From Capsicum annuum (lineage: Eukaryota; Streptophyta; Magnoliopsida; Solanales; Solanaceae): DNA of 64,000 nucleotides. The notes below the pieces were generated by a model. That model had not been told where the DNA came from and searched no databases. It was given only the letters and a program-made list of their open reading frames with translations. The DNA is taken from NCBI RefSeq assembly GCF_002878395.1, contig NC_061116.1:123015590-123079589 (forward strand). Direction: 5' to 3'. Shown piece after piece: positions 35,080 to 46,171 of the stretch. Position 1 is the stretch's first letter; every line of letters begins with the position of its first letter. The translations under genes were made by a program, and so were the position numbers.

Positions 35080-35830
35080 ATAACAAAGGAATGTTACTGA
35101 CCTTAGCCAAAATTTTTACTTACTAAATTTGGCAAACAACTGATGATCTCTGAGGGTCTGAAGTACAATTCTAAGATGGTCTGCATGATCACGCTCACTA
35201 CAAGAATAGACCAGAATATTATCTATAAAGACTATGACGAACATGTCCAAATACTGCTTGAACAAATCGTTCATCAAGTCCATGAAAGTTGTTGGGGCAT
35301 TGGTAAGACCAAAGGATATGACTAGGAATTTGAAGTGACCATACCAAGTACGGAAGGATATTTTTGGAATGTCACATTCTCTGACTCTGAGCTGATGATA
35401 GCCGGATCTGAGGTCTATCTTAGCCAAATAACTGGTACCCTGAAGTTGGTAAAATAAGTCATCGATTCTGGCAAGTTTATACTTGTTTATTACCATGACT
35501 TTATTGACATGACGGCAATCAATGCACATTATAAGAGAACTATCTTTCTTATGCACGAATAAGACTGGTGCACCCTACGGGGACACACTGGGTCTATGAA
35601 TCCCTTATCTAAGAGATCTTTCAACTATTCTTTCAATTCTCTGAGTTCTACTTGTACCATTCTATATAGCAGAATAGATATAGGTTGAGTATCTGGAAGA
35701 ATATAAATGACAAAGCCTATTACCCATTCGGGAGGAGTCCTAGAAGATCTTCGGGAAAGACATCTGAATATTCATTCAGGACTGGGATTGAATCAAGGCT
35801 GGGAGTTTCAGAACTAGTGTCCTTAACTCA
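35080..35830 (-). pseudogene. Element C: reverse transcriptase and linker
   Basis: [40 protein letters not shown] and [15 protein letters not shown]. The catalytic FIDD is FIDN, so the second Asp is lost (about 35210-35222). The upstream linker is frameshifted. Confidence 0.85.
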
Positions 35831-35989
35831 AACAAGATGATAGAAACATCCCTTAGATATCATTTTCCATACCCGAAGGTAGGAAACAAGCTGACCTCTA
35901 AAAGTGGATACACCACCCTTTCACTTTAGGACAGGTTCATTTAGAAACTGGAACTGGACTATTCTGTGTCTGCAGTCGACTGTGGCGTA

Positions 35990-36290
35990 GTAGGAATGAA
36001 GCTAATCCATGTCAAAAATGATATCAACATCAGTCATCTCTAATTCAACTAATTCTGTTAAGGTGACATTCTAAAATATCATAATTGGGAAGTTCCTGTA
36101 TACCCGCTAGGATATGATGGTTTTACCCACTGGGTAGAGACTGAAAGTGCTCTGCTAGAATTTTGAGACTGACTCCAAAATCAACTACTATATAAGGAGT
36201 AAAGAAAAATAATGAAGCTCCTAGATCTAGCAAAGCGTAAGCATGCACATGAAAGATCTGTAACATACCAGTAACCACATCAGGAGAATT
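35990..36290 (-). pseudogene. Element C: protease remnant
   Basis: Aligns base by base with the proteases of B and D (for example tcatctctaattcaacta, tatataaggagtaaag), but no frame stays open. It includes the HVHAYALLD segment before the active site. Confidence 0.7.
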
Positions 36291-36359
36291 TTCCTTATTT
36301 TGCCGGGGCTGGAGAGCATACAGTCAATTTGGGAGTTGGCCACTAGTAGCACTGGAAGT

Positions 36360-37454
36360 GGCACCCTGCTGATTTGGGAGACCGAACTGAGTTAAGAAAT
36401 AGTTCTGACGACCCTAATAACCTGACTGGGGACAATCTCTAACTCTGTGACCTGGCTTGCCATATCTAAAACAGACATCCCTACCAGATCTGCAAGCACC
36501 CTTGTGGTTCTTACCATAAGTCTGACAAAGGGGGATTATTTTGGCATTGTTAATACTGCCATAAGACTTAGAGCCTGGCGCCCTATCTTTATTTCCATCC
36601 CTGAACTTACGAGTTGGAGCACTGGCTAAAGAAAGAGCTAGAACTGATGACATAGGACAAAACTAAGAGCGGTTTACTTCTTCTAATTTGGGCTGAGCAA
36701 AGTTAAAACTACCTGTCTTTGCTCTCTTATTTTGTTTCTCCCTCATCTTAACCTTTTGATCTTCTATCTGCTGAGCATGATTCATAAGCCTGGATAAAGT
36801 CATGTCACTATTCAACATCACAGACCTACACTCGTTGACCATACTATCATTCAACCCAGAAACAAACTTACTCATCTTGGCCCTGTTATCTTCAACCATA
36901 TAAGGATCATATCTAGCTAATGGAGTAAACTTAAGAGAATACTCTTTCATTGTCATGTTGCCCTGCTTGAGGTTAATGAATTCTAACACCTTAGCCTCTC
37001 TCATTTCTTGGGGAAAGAATCTAACTAAGAATGCAGAGGCAAACTTCTCTCACTCAATAGGCCCCGCATTGACTGGCCTTTCTGACTTCCACTGTTTGAA
37101 CCAAGTGTGAGCAATATCCTACAACTGTTATGCAGCTTGCTCAGCACTCTCAACAGCTGACACCCCCATAATATCAGTAACCTTCTAAACCCGATTGATG
37201 AATTCCTCAGGGTCCTCATCTGACTTAGACCCAAGAAATGATAGAGAATTCATTTGGGTGAGGTCCCGAATCCTTGATACAGCTGAATTGGCCACTGGGT
37301 TGGTCAAAACGATAGTTGGTCGTTCATTCGGAGCAGTAACTGACTGAGCAAGAGTAGTGAATGTAGCTATAAACTCTGCATAAGAAATATGTTCGCCCAA
37401 AGGTTCCTCAGGCTGAGGGGCTGACTGATTTTCGTTTCTTCTTTTAGGAGGCAT
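36360..37454 (-). pseudogene. Element C: gag
   Basis: ATG at 37454: MPPKRRNENQSAPQPEEPLG, then FLGSKSDEDPEEFINRV. The middle part (37004-36663) is open and includes FINLKQGNMTMKEYSLKFTP. The knuckle area reads CQTYGKNHKGAC and CFRYGKPGHRVRDC; one Cys in each motif is Tyr, so RNA binding is likely lost. Confidence 0.85.
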
Positions 37455-37660
37455 ATTCTGTAGAATAAAGGGAGAAATGATTAGACTGAGAGATTGACTT
37501 AAGATTATGATCACTGGCATGACATGAATACTGAAAAAAGGGAAACTATTCCTAAAACATCTCATAGCCTCCTATACATAAATGTGGCGTACAATACACC
37601 CATGTACAAGACTCTACTAGATATGGCTTTTAGACTTCCTAGGACTCAATTGAACCTTAG

Positions 37661-37672
37661 GCTCTGATACCA
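37661..37672 (-). other. Element C primer binding site (initiator Met-tRNA)
   Basis: The reverse complement reads TGGTATCAGAGC, a perfect 12-base match to the initiator Met-tRNA primer site. Confidence 0.9.
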
Positions 37673-38122
37673 AGTTTGTAACACCCCAAATCTACTACCT
37701 GAAATGCTACATAGTCCTCATGACCCGAAGGACCACAAGCTAACCCATGACTGGTATTTGTACCTTTATACTGCATGATATATTATATTAATGCGGAAAC
37801 ATGAACTGAAAGGCCATAAGGTTCAAATCTATAACGTAACTGATAAATCATAACATATGGATGGGGTATGAAATACCCAAACACTGTGGAAATACTGGTC
37901 TGAAAAGCCTCTAACTGACTGAACTGTCCGAATAAGGAGTTGATGGGATATGTCCCTAACTAAATCCAACTAATAAATTAATTAATGAGATAATAAATAA
38001 ATAATCATGTCCTCGAAGGATGAGGACTCACTGCTAACTGACTGCTGATATCTGGAATCTACTGATGCTTTAGAGATCGTGCTTCAAAACCTATGGTATA
38101 AAATACCATAGCATAAATGCAT

Positions 38123-38141
38123 CAGTACTTTGAATGTACTG
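38123..38141. repeat. LTR stem-loop 1, C/D LTR
   Basis: CAGTAC, a 7-nt loop, GTACTG; 446 bases before the LTR 3' end. Confidence 0.6.
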
Positions 38142-38361
38142 GTATGCATGTGAGGTAGGATAAATGAATGGGGGTTCATATGAATGAACAATGCTGGCTA
38201 ACTAACTAATATAAATGTAAGAATACATGCATGAACACATAGTAACTATATCTGAGATCCTGATAACATAAGTTTACTGATAACTAACATGACTGATAAC
38301 TGAGTTCTGATGACTGATATAACTGATAACATGAGTGACTGTAGCTGACAGTCCTAAATTT

Positions 38362-38384
38362 TATGGAACTCTCTAAGTTCCATA
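38362..38384. repeat. LTR stem-loop 2, C/D LTR
   Basis: TATGGAACT, loop ctcta, AGTTCCATA: a perfect 9-bp stem following CTGACAGTCC. Confidence 0.65.
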
Positions 38385-38555
38385 GTATTTTGAGTTAACT
38401 ATATTTGACAGTCCTGAATTATGTAATTAAAACTGTGGGAAGTAGTTATCTAACCGGCATGCCCCTAATACACCATATGGCTGAGTTGGGGTCCAATATG
38501 TAACCCCAATTAGAAAGGTGTCAATACCGCGCCACCGATAAGGACAAGCTGTGAG

Positions 38556-38732
38556 TGACCCTCATCTGACAGTGTCGCCAAAAAAGAATGGTGGGGCTTT
38601 TATCTGATAGTGTTTATCCACCTCATCAACCCTCATCTGACAGTGTTGATGTCTCAACCTATGTTGGCTACATAGTTCTAGAATGCAAGGATAACTTCTA
38701 AAAATCACACCCTCATCTTACAGTGTGTGTTC
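38556..38732. repeat. CCTCATCTGACAGTGT words in C/D LTR
   Basis: Four copies of the word or close variants at about 38557, 38600 (ttatctgatagtgt), 38631 and 38709 (cctcatcttacagtgt). Related but more decayed words occur in LTR B near 19760-19920. Confidence 0.6.
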
Positions 38733-39637
38733 CCATCCTTGGGTTCACTCTGTGCTAATTCCTACTCCCATCTGAATAAACATTGAACATGAATTACTGA
38801 ATTGAATTAATAGAATTCTGTTGACCGAAGGAATAGTACTGAGATTACTGAATTGCATAGATTTCCTGGGTCACATGACTGACTGAGTTCTATAGATCAT
38901 GGTTTGACTGAGGATATCATAAAACATGTCACTGACTCTAGGCACACAGCTATATTTTTCGGGTAGGAATCGATGGAAGGAAACTGATAAGGCATGACAT
39001 TCTTGAATGCATTACCAATCATCAATAATCCATAATACAATAATTGGAGATATTTCATGGGCATTTCATTATATATCTTGGTACATGAATAAGATAGCAT
39101 GTATACATAGCATAATTTTATAAGGCTAACTCATGAGCAATCCAACAAATAGATTTCAATACATAAGAATAACATAGAAGTCATTTTGGATCACAATTTG
39201 GCTATAGTGCATAATTTCCATCTTACTAGGCATTTCATCAAGCACCTTGCATGAACCTATAGAGAATAGGCTTAATCATCAAATTGACACAATATAAATA
39301 ACTCAATTTATGGATTTCACTCACTTGCTAATATAGTTTCATGAAAAACACATAAATATTCCAACTTGGGAATCATATAACAAGATAAACATGGTTACAA
39401 TCAACCCACAACATAAATATCATAATTTGCAATTTGAAATAAGGTTCTTAAGCTTTATGGATTAAAGGAATCCACAAATCAACATAACGTATAACTTAGT
39501 TCTTGGTTTAGCAAAGATTGACAGAGAGACTTTCTTGAAATTTAATCCCCAATTGAAACCTTAGTTTGTTCTTAAGAGAAAATTTTGAGAAACTAGTTTA
39601 TTTTGGGTTCCAAATAGCTGAATCTCGTGTTAAAGGG

Positions 39638-39645
39638 CTTAAATA
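39638..39645 (-). promoter_or_regulatory. LTR TATA-like box (C/D LTR)
   Basis: The minus strand reads TATTTAAG about 490 bases into the LTR. The same box is kept in the D 5' LTR at 45677-45684. Confidence 0.55.
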
Positions 39646-39719
39646 AGGGTGGAAAATTAACCCTTTTAACCTGGATGTGTCTTTTAAATTGGTGATAATT
39701 GCCCGACCTGGACACCTTG

Positions 39720-39930
39720 AGTGACGTGGCGCTACCGTGCCATGTCACTGGAATTTTACAACTGGGAAATTGGGGGATGGATTAACGCAGAGCCATCATG
39801 TTGCCACTTCATTTGTGACCTAGAATTTTGGCGCGATGCAGAGAAATTGCATTGGGACACTAGAAAAAGGACAACTGCCATTTTATATTATGGTGCGGCA
39901 TGCCACTAACCAATATGGTGCTATTTTACA
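39720..39930 (-). repeat. U3 short-word cluster, C/D LTR
   Basis: Words around gtggcgctaccgtgccatgtcactgg, split here as gtggcgctaccgtgcc and atgtcactgg, recur as ggcgcgatgcagag and gtgcggcatgccactaacc. The better kept copy at 45755-45970 has more CpG. It lies upstream of the TATA-like box. Confidence 0.6.
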
Positions 39931-40133
39931 ACGGGAACTTGAAATAGTCATAACTTCTTACCCGATATCGGATTTAGGCAAATCTTATATCAATTTTAAG
40001 CTTATTAAATTTCCCACATGACAAAAAAACTAAAAATCTTAAAAATTCCCCATGGAATGAACAGCATTCAATTTACAAGATAATACAAGACATTTTTGGG
40101 ATGAAATTAGTTAGAAAACTTCAGGGTATTATA

Positions 40134-40490
40134 ATATCTCCCCGTTGGGAACATTCGTCCTCAAATGAGACTGAATGAGATGGGAGAAATGATAAGATGA
40201 AGTACATACTAACCATGAACAACTGAAGCATGACTAACATGTCTGAGATTTATACTGAGCATGCATATCTAATGCATGATTTCATGACTTAACTGACTCA
40301 TAAACACATGACTGAGATTTCTAATAACTGAGTTTCTCACTAGGAGAATGCATGTCTAATGCATGAACACAAGACTAATCTAATGCATGAACATATGACT
40401 GAATATGCAATGGTACTTAGTACCAAGTTTAAAATGAAATCCTGAACATGAGACTAATACCAAGTCGTAACTAAAATCTGGACATAAAAA
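40134..40490 (-). other. Element D: 3' untranslated region and polypurine tract
   Basis: The minus strand ends gaggacgaatgttcccaac then ggggagatat directly before the LTR, the usual chromovirus polypurine region. Further right, the word tctaatgcatga is repeated at about 40268, 40348 and 40377. No coding sequence is seen. Confidence 0.8.
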
Positions 40491-41030
40491 CCAAAAAGTT
40501 TAAGGAGAACTGTTACCTTGAGCTTGATCTGAGTTAGCGGATAAGAGGTAAGGATACCTGTAACACATTTCTGCTTCTGCTTCCCAAGTATATCTCTCAA
40601 CGGACTAATTTTTCTAAAGAAACTTTGACAAGAGAGACTTCTTTGTTCCTCAGTCTACGAGTTTGAAAGTCTAGAATTTCGACTAGAATATTTTTATGAG
40701 AGAGGCTACTCTGAATGTCAATGCCATCAACAGGGACTACGACTGATGGATCACCTATGCACTTCTTGAGCAAGGAGACATAAAAAACCAGATGAACTGA
40801 GGCTAGACCTGAAGGTAATTAAAGGTCATAAGCTTCCTTTCCAAAGTGACTGAAAATTTTAAAGAGACCGACATATCAGGGACTGAGCTTTCCTTCTTTT
40901 TGAATATCTTCAATCCTTTCATGGGACAGATATTTAGATATACATAGTCACTAATCTCAAACTCAAGATCCTTTCTACGCATATCTACATAAGACTTTTA
41001 TCAGCTTTGAGCAGCGCGGAGTCTTTCTCT
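40491..41030 (-). pseudogene. Element D: integrase C-terminus with chromodomain-like tail
   Basis: The minus strand shows KEGKLSP-YVGLFKI, then ASVHLVFYVSLLKKCIGDPS and VEILDFQTRRLRNKEVSLVK, the C-terminal part of chromovirus pol that precedes and includes the chromodomain. That domain steers integration to heterochromatin in this group. Stops and shifts are present, and the conserved EATWE end is lost. Confidence 0.75.
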
Positions 41031-41600
41031 GATAAATTAGACTTTCTCTGAGGTATCGAATACTAAGTAAGGCCCTATAATTGAGGTCTCACTAACTTCA
41101 AACCAACCGACTAGAGATCTGCATCTCCTACCATAAAGAGCTTCGAATGGAGCCATCTTAATATTAGAATGATAGATATTGTTGTATGAAAACCTAATCA
41201 AAGGTAAGTGGTCATCCCAACTACCCTTGAAATCAATTGCACATGCTCGCAGCATATCTTTTAGAGTCTGAATGGTCCTTTTTGCTTGACCATCTGTCTG
41301 AGGATGGAAGGTTGTACTTAGATGAACTTGGGTACCAAGACCCTTTTGAAACTTTTTCCAAAAATAAGAGGTGAACTGGGTACCTCTGTCTGAGACAATA
41401 GATAATGAAACACCATGCAATCTGACCAACTCTCTGATGTAGAGTTTGGTATAATCCTCGACTGAATAAGAGGTATAGACTGGAAAGAAATGAGCTGATT
41501 ATGTCATTTATTCTACAATGACCCAAACTAAATTATGCTGATGATGAGTACGAGGTAAACCCATCATGAAGTCCATGGTTACTTCTTCCCACTTCCAAGT
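41031..41600 (-). pseudogene. Element D: integrase core
   Basis: VTMDFMMGLPRTHHQ keeps the first Asp and SIVSDRGTQFTSYFWKKFQ the second. HPQTDGQAKRTIQTLKDM has Lys where the catalytic Glu is expected (QSERTIQ). APFEALYGRRCRS follows. A frameshift lies near 41500. Confidence 0.85.
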
Positions 41601-41954
41601 AGGAATATAGAACTCTTGCATGGACCCACTAGGATTTTGATGTTGTATCTTAACTTGCTGACATATAGAGTACTTAGCTACAAACTCTATAACATCTCTC
41701 TTCATCCCATTCCACCAACAGATTTCCCATAAGTTGTGGTACATCTTTGTGGCCCTTGGATGAATAGAGTAGCGCGCACTATGCACTTCTGTAAGAATTC
41801 TCTGCCTTAAGTCATCTATACCTAGAACACATAGATGACCCTGACAATGCAAAACACCATCTCCTCCAGAGGAGAAAACCTCTACTTTTTGTTCCTTAAG
41901 TGACTCTTTCAACTTGACTAGGCTGGGATCTCTATCTTGCTTTTCTTTAAACAT
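41601..41954 (-). pseudogene. Element D: integrase zinc-binding part
   Basis: ARYSIHPRATKMYHNLWEIC and VAKYSICQQVKIQHQNPSGS. The HHCC domain has lost one Cys (KCSTC in C is KYSIC here). Confidence 0.8.
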
Positions 41955-41966
41955 GACTAGAGATGA

Positions 41967-42572
41967 TTATGAACTACTCTGAACCTGTATAAAACCCTCT
42001 TCTGTATTGACTAAGCGAATACCTAGTCTAGAAAGCTGATGGATTTCCTGATCTAAATGTTTCTTACAGTCCTCAACATGAGCAACACTACCCATATGTA
42101 GTCTACTGAGAGTGTCGGCCACTATGTTGGCTTTGCCCGAGTGATAAAGGACACTAATGTCATAATCTTTTAAAACATCTAACCACCTTCTCTGATGAAG
42201 ATTAAGGTATTTCTGAGAAAAAAGATACTGAAGGATCTTATGATCTGTGAACAAATCTACATGAACACCATATAGATAATGCCTCCAAATTTTTAAGGGA
42301 AAGACCACGACTGCTAACTCAAGATCATGAGTAGGATAATTCTTCTCATGGAGTTTAAGCTGTCTCGAGGGGTAGGCTCTGACCTTACCATGTTGCATGA
42401 GGACAGAACCTAAAGCTACTCTGGATGCATCGCAATACACTACGAAACCATATGAACCATCTGGAAGAGCTAGGACTAGAGCTGAGGTAAGTCGAGTCTT
42501 CACCTCCTGAAAACTCTTCTCGCAAGGATCTGACCACTGAAACTTGACTTTATTCTGAGTCAATCTGGACAT
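41967..42572 (-). pseudogene. Element D: RNase H
   Basis: An unusually long open stretch of 201 residues. It starts [20 protein letters not shown] and contains [52 protein letters not shown] and [20 protein letters not shown]. The catalytic acidic residues are kept, and only ADALSR has changed to ADTLSR. It is the least damaged domain in the window. Confidence 0.9.
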
Positions 42573-42689
42573 AGGGGATGCAATAGAATAAAATCTCTCA
42601 ACAAACCATCTTTAATAGCTATCCAAACTCAAGAAAATCTTGATATCTGATAGAGAGACGGATCTGGGCCAGATTCTTACTGCTTCAGT

Positions 42690-43470
42690 CTTTTAAGGAT
42701 CTACTCTAATGCCATCTCCGGAAATGATATGACCAAAGAATGATACTGACCTTAATGAAAATTCACCCTTACTGAATTTGGTGAACAACTGATGATCTCT
42801 GAGGGTATGAAGTACAATTCTGAGATGGTCTACATGATCACGCTCACTGTGGGAATAGACCAGAATATCATCAATAAAGACTATGACAAACATCTCTAAG
42901 TACTGCTTGAACACACGGTTCATCAAGTCCATGAAAACTATTGGAGCATTGGCAAGACCAAAGAATATGACTAGGAATTTAAAGTGACCATACCGAGTAC
43001 AAAAGGCTATTTTTGGAATGTCACATTCTCTAACTCTGAGCTGATGATAACCGAATTTGAGGTCTATCTTAGAGAAATAACTGGCACCCTGAAGTTGGCC
43101 AATCAAGTTATCGATTCTAGGAAGAGGATACTTGTTTTTTACCATGACTTTACTGAGCTAACAGTAATCAATACACATTCTAAGAGAACCGTCTTTCTTG
43201 CACTCGAATAAGACTGGTGTACACCATGTGGACACACTGGGTCTGATGAATCCCTTATTTAAGAGATACTTCAACTGCTCTTTCAATTCTATGAGTTCCG
43301 CTGGTGCCATTTTATATGGCAGAATAGATATAGGTTGAGTATCTGGAAGAATATCACTACCAAAGTCTATTTCCCTTTCAGGAGGAATTCCTGGAAGATT
43401 TTTGGGAAAGATATCTAACTATTCATTCACGACTGTGACTGAATCAAGGCTGGGAGTTTCAAAACGGGTG
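42690..43470 (-). pseudogene. Element D: reverse transcriptase and linker
   Basis: [60 protein letters not shown], then [18 protein letters not shown] is intact. Frameshifts occur near 43150-43200 and in the linker. Confidence 0.85.
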
Positions 43471-43589
43471 TCCTTAACTCAAACAAGAAGATAAACATAT
43501 CCCTTAGATATTATTTTCCATACCCAAAAGTAGAAAACAAGCTAACCTCTAAAAGTGGATACAGTACCCTTCCACTCTAGGACAGGTTC

Positions 43590-43970
43590 ATTTATAAATT
43601 AGAACCAGACTATTCTATGTCCGTAGTCAACTATGGCATAGAAGCAACGAAGCCAATCAATGTCGATAATGATATCAAAATTAGTCATCTCTAATTCAAC
43701 TAAGTCTGTTGAGGTGACTTTCCAAAATATCATAACCGGGTTGTTCCTGTATACCCACCAGGCTATGATAGTTTTACCCATTAGGGTAGAGACTGAAAAG
43801 GACTCTACTAGAATTTTGGGACTGGCTCTGAAATCAACTGCTATATAAGGAGTAACAAAAGACAAGAAATCTCCTAGATCTAGCAAAGCGTAAACATGAA
43901 CATGAAAGATTTGTAATGTACCAATAACCATATCAGGAGAATTTTCCTGATCTTGCAAGGACTGAAGTGC
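43590..43970 (-). pseudogene. Element D: aspartic protease
   Basis: VIGTLQIFHVHVYALLDLGD, FLSFVTPYIAVDFRASPKIL, LVELEMTNFDIIIDIDWLRC. The active triplet reads DLG. The stretch is open for 119 residues. Confidence 0.85.
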
Positions 43971-43989
43971 ATACAGTTGATTTGGGTGT

Positions 43990-45105
43990 TTCCCACTAGT
44001 AGCACTAGAAGTAGCACTCTGCTAATTTGGGCGATCGGACTGAGCTGAGGAACGGTTCTATTGACCCTGATAACCTGACTGGGGAAATCTCTAACTCTGT
44101 GGCCTGGATTGCTATATCCAAAATAGACACCGCTACCAGCTATGCAAGCATCCTTGTGGTTCTTACCACAAGTCTGACAAAGAGGATTAGTTTAGGCATT
44201 GCTGACACTGCCATAAGACATAGAGCCTACTGCCCTATCTCTATTTCTAACCCTAAACTTAAAAAATAGAGCACTGGCTGAAGAAGGAGCTAGAACTGAT
44301 GACTAAGAATGGAACTGAGAGCGGTTTGCTCTTTTTGATTTGGGCTGAGCAAATTTGAAACTACCTGTCTTTGCTCTCTTATTTTGTTTCTCCCTCATCT
44401 TAACCATTTGATCTTCTATCTGCTGAGCATGAGTCATAAGCCTGGCTAAAGTCACATCACTATTCAACATCGCAGACCTACACTCATTGACCACACTATC
44501 GTTCACCCCAGAAACAAACTTACTCATCTTGTCCCTGCTATCTACAACCATATGAAGAGCATATCTAGCTAATTGAGTAAACTCAAAAGAATACTCTTTC
44601 ACCATCGTGTTTCCCTACCTGAGGTTGATGAATTCTAACACCTTAGACTCTCTCAGCTCTTAGGAAAAAAATATATCTTAGAATACAGAGAAAAATTCCT
44701 CCCACTTAATAGGCCCTGCATCGACTGGCCTCTCTGACTTCCACTGTTTGAACCAAGTATAAGCAACATCCTGCAACTAGTATGCAATTAGCTCAGCACT
44801 CTCAATATCTAACACCCCCATAATGTCAGTAACCTTCTAAACCTGATCGATGAATTCCTGAGGGTTATCATCTGACTTAGACCCAAGAAAAGATGAGGAT
44901 TCATTCAGGTGGAGTCCCGAATCCTAGCTGCAATTGAATTGGCCACTGGGTTGGTCAGAATGACAGCTTGTCATTCATTCTCAGCAGTAACTGACTGAGC
45001 AAGAGTAATGAATACAGCTCTAAACTCTGCATGAGAAATATGTTCGCCCAAAGGTTCTTCAGGCTGAGGGGCTGACTGATTCCCATTTCTTTTTTTAGGA
45101 GTCAT
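43990..45105 (-). pseudogene. Element D: gag
   Basis: ATG at 45105: MTPKKRNGNQSAPQPEEPLG. The frame breaks near 44880. The part 44605-44303 is open: YSFEFTQLARYALHMVVDSR and KMREKQNKRAKTGSFKFAQP. The first knuckle CQTCGKNHKDAC is kept, and the second has lost its Cys residues. Confidence 0.85.
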
Positions 45106-45312
45106 GTTCTATAGAAGAAAGGGAGAAACGGATTAGACTGAGAGATTGACTTGAGATTATACTCACTGGCACGACATGAATTCTAAAAGAAAGGAAACTA
45201 TTCCTTAAACATCTCATAGCCTCATGTACATAAATGTGGTGTACAACATACCCATGCATAATACTCTACTAGATGCGTCTTTTAGACTTCCTAAGACTCT
45301 ATTGAACCTTAG

Positions 45313-45324
45313 GCTCTAATACCA
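45313..45324 (-). other. Element D primer binding site (initiator Met-tRNA)
   Basis: The reverse complement reads TTGGTATTAGAG, one change from the consensus. Confidence 0.8.
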
Positions 45325-45676
45325 AGTTCGTAACACCCTGAATCTGGTACCCAGAATGCTACATGGTGTTAATGTAGTTTCATGAAAACACATAAATATT
45401 CCAACTTGGGAACTATATAACAAGATAAACATGGTTACAATTAACCCACAACATAAATATCATGATTTGCAATTTGAAATAGGGTTTTTAATCTTTATGG
45501 ATGAAAGGAATCCATAAATCAACACAACGAATACCTTAGTTTTTGGTTTAGCGAAGATTGATGGAGAGACTTTCTTGAAATTGAATCCCAAATTGAAACC
45601 CTAGCTTGTTCTTGAGAGAAAATTGAGAGAAACTAGTTTATTTTGGGTTCCAAATAGCTGAATCTCGTGTAAAGGG

Positions 45677-45684
45677 CTTAAATA
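45677..45684 (-). promoter_or_regulatory. LTR TATA-like box (D 5' LTR)
   Basis: The minus strand reads TATTTAAG, the same box as at 39638-39645. Confidence 0.5.
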
Positions 45685-45754
45685 GGGGTGGAAAATTGAC
45701 CTTTTTAACTCTGGATGCGTCTTTTAAATTGGTGAAAATTTCCCAACCTAGACC

Positions 45755-45970
45755 CCTAGCGCGAAGCTGCGCTATTGTGTCATGTCACTGGAATTTGACA
45801 ACTGGGAAATTGGGGGATGCCGCAACGCGGAGCCATCGCGTTGCCATTTTGTTTGTGACCTGGAAGTTTGGTGCGATGTGGAGAAATTGCACTGGGACAC
45901 TGGAAAAAGTACAATTTCCATTTTATCTTATGGCGCAGTGTGCCACTGACCAATATGGTGTTGTTTTACG
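45755..45970 (-). repeat. U3 short-word cluster, D 5' LTR
   Basis: Words gcgaagctgcgc, gccgcaacgcgg, agccatcgcgttgcc, ggtgcgatgtgg and ggcgcagtgtgccactg. More CpG sites survive than in the sister copy at 39720-39930. Confidence 0.65.
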
Positions 45971-46171
45971 ATGGGAAATTGAAATAGTCATAATTTCTTA
46001 CCCGGTCACCAGATTTAGGCGAATCTTATATCAATGGAAAGCGTATTGAATTTTCTATATGAAAAAAAAGTAACAATATTAAAAATTCCTCATGGAATGA
46101 ATATCATTCAATTGAAGGTAATACTAGGCATTCTTGGGATGAAATTAGTTAGAAAACTTTGGGGTATTACA

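Larger units (their letters stand above)
33897..37676 (-). mobile_element. Element C internal region (Del/Tekay-like), truncated in integrase
   Basis: On the minus strand: primer site, gag, protease, RT, RNase H and the first part of integrase, ending where the F LTR begins. Its upstream LTR (37677-40133) is at the same time the 3' LTR of D. The integrase core, chromodomain and own 3' LTR are missing. Confidence 0.85.
37677..40133 (-). mobile_element. LTR shared by D (3') and C (5'), 2,457 bp
   Basis: On the minus strand it runs TATAATACCC (40133) to GGGGTGTTACA (37677). Immediately upstream lies the polypurine tract of D, and immediately downstream the primer site and gag of C, so the same LTR ends one element and starts the next. 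A TATA-like box, U3 word cluster and both stem-loops are present. It is the most complete LTR of this family here. Confidence 0.9.
45329..46171 (-). mobile_element. Element D 5' LTR with ~1.6 kb internal deletion (843 bp left)
   Basis: Both ends match the 37677-40133 LTR. At about 45372 the sequence jumps from the equivalent of ~37722 to the equivalent of ~39333, so about 1.6 kb of R/U5 is gone, including both stem-loops. The kept U3 part is very similar to the other copy. The 5' end is TGTAATACCCC at 46171, inside the H LTR. Confidence 0.9.

Noticed and set aside
37661..37672. tRNA gene suggested by tRNA-matching sequence
   Set aside because: Only the short primer-complementary segment is present next to an LTR; there is no cloverleaf.
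41967..42572. A functional host-domesticated RNase H
   Set aside because: The frame is long and well kept, but it is in line with the decayed D pol on both sides and has no own promoter or start context.
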